64,000 nt of DNA from Tetragonia tetragonoides (lineage: Eukaryota; Streptophyta; Magnoliopsida; Caryophyllales; Aizoaceae). Each line of letters starts with the position of its first letter. Positions within the stretch are counted from its first letter, which is position 1. The notes under the pieces are model-generated. The model worked only from the letters and a program-made list of their open reading frames with translations, had not been told where the DNA came from and made no database searches. This document shows positions 61,540 to 64,000 of this stretch, piece after piece. Location: positions 35,113,501 to 35,177,500 of the forward strand of contig CM076140.1 in the NCBI GenBank assembly GCA_038025085.1. The letters run 5' to 3'. The position numbers and the translations under genes were made by a program.

Positions 61540-63057
61540 TATAGACGCCAAAAAAGCGCCTTCAGATTTCTCCGCAAAAGCCCGATGATGAGGAGTAATT
61601 TATAAACTTGAACTGCTATTTTTGCATTGATAGGTAAAATAAGGTCTCAGGATTTTCCTCGATCACTCCTTCATTTCCAAATCCCCTTTCAAGAGCTTTC
61701 CACTGCTTCCTTCCGTGTCCAAATACGATTCCGCACCTAAGAGTTATGGCGAAATGAAGTTAAGGGTCAAAACAGATGTAGCCGAATACTATGTACTGTG
61801 TTTCCAGCCCCATTTGGGAGTTCACTTGGTTGAATTAATTTGTGAGATTTATATTTCTGGATTTCTTATTCAAATAACTTTCCAATGACATATCATGAGC
61901 CACACCACATTTCCAACCAAGGAGTTACGAGCCCAACATTGATGCGTACTCCAAAACTGACCTCTGCTTACACTTTCAAATATATCTCGAGATGCATAAA
62001 ACATTTGGGTCTGAAACTAAAGCAATTTGAAACTAGACCCACTAAGCTTTCCAACGCATCTTGAATCATCAAATTTGGAGTCTAAACGAGTGAGCTGTGG
62101 CCCGGCCAAAATCCAGCTGGCAAGCTGACAACCGTCAGCGGCCCTGGGATAAAACCCAGGGCCGCTAGTGGCGCTGACTAAAATTCCAGGGCCGCTAGCG
62201 GCGCTCACTTTGCTTCTGGCCCGACTCATTTTTCAAACCCAATTCGATTTTCGGCTCCTTTTCAGCCGTCCAACCCTACTTTCTGCGCCTATAAATACGA
62301 CCCTCCTCCCTCAGTTCAAAACACACAGTCTACAGTTGACAACCTCTATTCTCGGTGGAGTACTCCTAAACTTCTCCCTCTTTCTTCTAAAACTTGAGAT
62401 ATTGCCTTTTACTATTTTTGTCAAATATAACCTACAGTTCAGGTACAAATTCCTGAGGGCTCAATTAAATTAATTGCCTAATTGTTCATTTTTCTAGTAG
62501 TCATAATGTAGACATCATGCTAGAATAACGTTTTATTGCTTCCTAAATATTGTCTGTATAGTCGTTGTGCTGCTCAACTTGTCAAACCGAATGCATGTCT
62601 AAGCAAGGATTAAATAAAATATTGTGATGCTTATGATGAACCAATTAATAGTCTAAGTCTAGGTTGTTAATCCGGTTTTGCATGGGAATTATGTCTTTAA
62701 ATTATTAAGCAAACTTGAGTTAGTAGAGACCGTCATAATACGGGCGAGTTGGGTGCCTAACACCTTCCCACCTCGTACCTTCGCCCCCGAACCTATTTTT
62801 TTTGGGTACTCATATGTTTTATATGAGCGGGAGTCTTTCTAAAAAAAACATGATTAGTTCACTTATCGCGCTATTGGGTTGTCCCTTCGATAAAACCCCG
62901 ATAGCAGATTTGTGACCTCTTTCGTGGTTTTTATTCAATTCAAGTCTTTTCAAAAACTTTTCTAACTCGACGGTTCCTTGAACTTATCTAAACTCTCCAG
63001 CATACAAATTTTCTAAAAGGACACACTCCGTAGCTGTAGAAATCCCGGGTCCTTACA
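61540..63057 (+). mobile_element. LTR 2 of the Tat/Ogre-like Gypsy element
   Basis: The start reads TATAGACGCC where LTR 1 has TGTAGACGCC, and the end GGTCCTTACA is shared. A TATA box (TATAAATA) lies at 62290-62297, and a GC-rich hairpin (GTCAGCGGCCCTGGG paired with CCCAGGGCCGCT) sits about 120-160 bp upstream at 62128-62175. Only 386 bp of internal sequence separate it from LTR 1 once the solo LTR is removed. Confidence 0.82.
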
Positions 63058-64000
63058 GTGGCGACTTCACTGGGGATTTATTTAAGAGGGTGAGACTCAA
63101 AAGTCAAGTTTGCTTAATTGTTTAATAACATATTCCATATTTTGCATCATTTGCATCATTTGCATGTGCTTTGGCACAATTTTTGACCCTTATCAACCCT
63201 TGAGGAAGTTTGTGTCGCAACTCGTAGACAACCAGTATATCTAAAGGAATATACAGTTGTCCTATTGTGCAAATCGACGCTTCCTCACCCATGGCTCATC
63301 AATCCTTGTTGATGAAAAGAATTACAATTGATGTGTCGACCATCCGCCGAACGGAAATTGTAATTCGTCGTGGTAACCTCACAGGAGCCAAAAGCCTCTA
63401 GCCTACATTCGTGCATTCGCTTGCTTGTTGTGCATGTGTCGTTGTAATGTCCGTCTGATCACATGTTTGCCTGTAATTATCTCGTTGTAATGCTTGCCTA
63501 AATGCATGAATATCGTGATTATGTGCCAACATGTACTTACGTGCTAAGAGTCATTTCTTTTATTTTTAGCTAGTTCCTAATGGCCAAAAATAGTGCGAGA
63601 ATTCAATTCAATGAGCACTCGTTTCCCTGATGATATATTTTCATATAGCGTCGAAGTTATGAACAACTTTTCTAGGACCTTTTAGCAAGAAATTAAGAGT
63701 CAATCTTTCTAATTCCCCTCTCCCACTTTTTTCTTTTTCTTTTTTTCTTTTTTTTTTTTGTTTTGATGTAATTTAGATTTGGCAAAAAAAAAGAAAGAAA
63801 GAAAAGCAAAAAAAAAAAAAAAGTGGCTTTAAAAAAATGTGCCGAAAAAAATAAAAAATTGGAAAATCAAAAAAATAAATGCCAAATTTTTATTTTTATT
63901 TTTATTTATCCCATTTTCCTTTTTTTTTGAGTCTAGAAAAAAAATAAAAATAGGATGGTCCGTCTTTTTCTATTTTTCTCATTTTCGTTTATCGACTTCA
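63058..64000 (+). other. internal region of the Gypsy element, incomplete
   Basis: This follows LTR 2 with a PBS-like GTGGCGACTTCACTGGGGA and repeats the sequence found at 58148-58426 and 61433-61539. It then continues into A- and T-rich tracts at the window edge. A small start at 63581 (MAKNSARIQFNEHSFP) stops after 16 codons. The coding part of this element, if present, lies outside the window. Confidence 0.7.

Overview
This is a stretch of a flowering-plant nuclear genome, most likely a eudicot. Four host genes with plant family signatures, several with canonical GT-AG introns, sit in A/T-rich DNA packed with nested transposable elements (LTR retrotransposons, an L1-type LINE, CACTA, MULE, hAT-like and Tourist-like elements). 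I cannot name the species. Nothing looks bacterial, plastid or mitochondrial. Roughly 70% of the window is transposon-derived.

Host genes, all on the minus strand: (1) 505-2817, a six-exon histidine-containing phosphotransfer protein (AHP) of cytokinin signalling, 151 aa, apparently intact. (2) 15551-20764, a seven-exon prolyl 4-hydroxylase with a C-terminal ShKT domain, 296 aa, with a 2.9-kb fourth intron. (3) 47513-48076, a single-exon DUF679 membrane protein (DMP family), 187 aa. (4) 52666-53202, a single-exon 178-aa basic protein ending in a PNRC-like proline motif.

Layout: 3089-5463 is a hAT-like element carrying a nested CACTA element, starting 272 bp upstream of the AHP start codon. 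5631-12949 is a decayed Ty1/Copia element split by a 1.44-kb solo LTR. 13375-14007 is a MULE with a perfect 9-bp target duplication and 14526-14840 a small hAT-like MITE. 21258-36251 is a 15-kb Ty3/Gypsy element of the Tat type (dual RNase H) with a perfect 5-bp duplication. It has a triplicated LTR segment, a 27-bp tandem array and, on the opposite strand, a plant-mobile-domain (PMD) gene. 38787 to about 46440 is an L1-type LINE whose ORF2 is one frame with a few stop codons and whose upstream ORF region encodes unexpectedly hydrophobic, aromatic-rich proteins. 46587-51075 holds four small DNA elements around the DMP gene. 54332-64000 is a nest of LTRs: a solo LTR, a Copia-type LTR with a 153-bp GT microsatellite, and two related LTRs separated by 386 bp of internal sequence into which a 3.0-kb solo LTR inserted.

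The genes do not form a functional cluster. The points most worth following are the antisense PMD gene in the Tat element, the unusual upstream ORF of the LINE, the triplicated LTR segment, and the GC-rich palindromes shared by the terminal LTR family. Exon boundaries were derived by hand from splice consensus, reading phase and family alignment recalled from knowledge. No database search was run.
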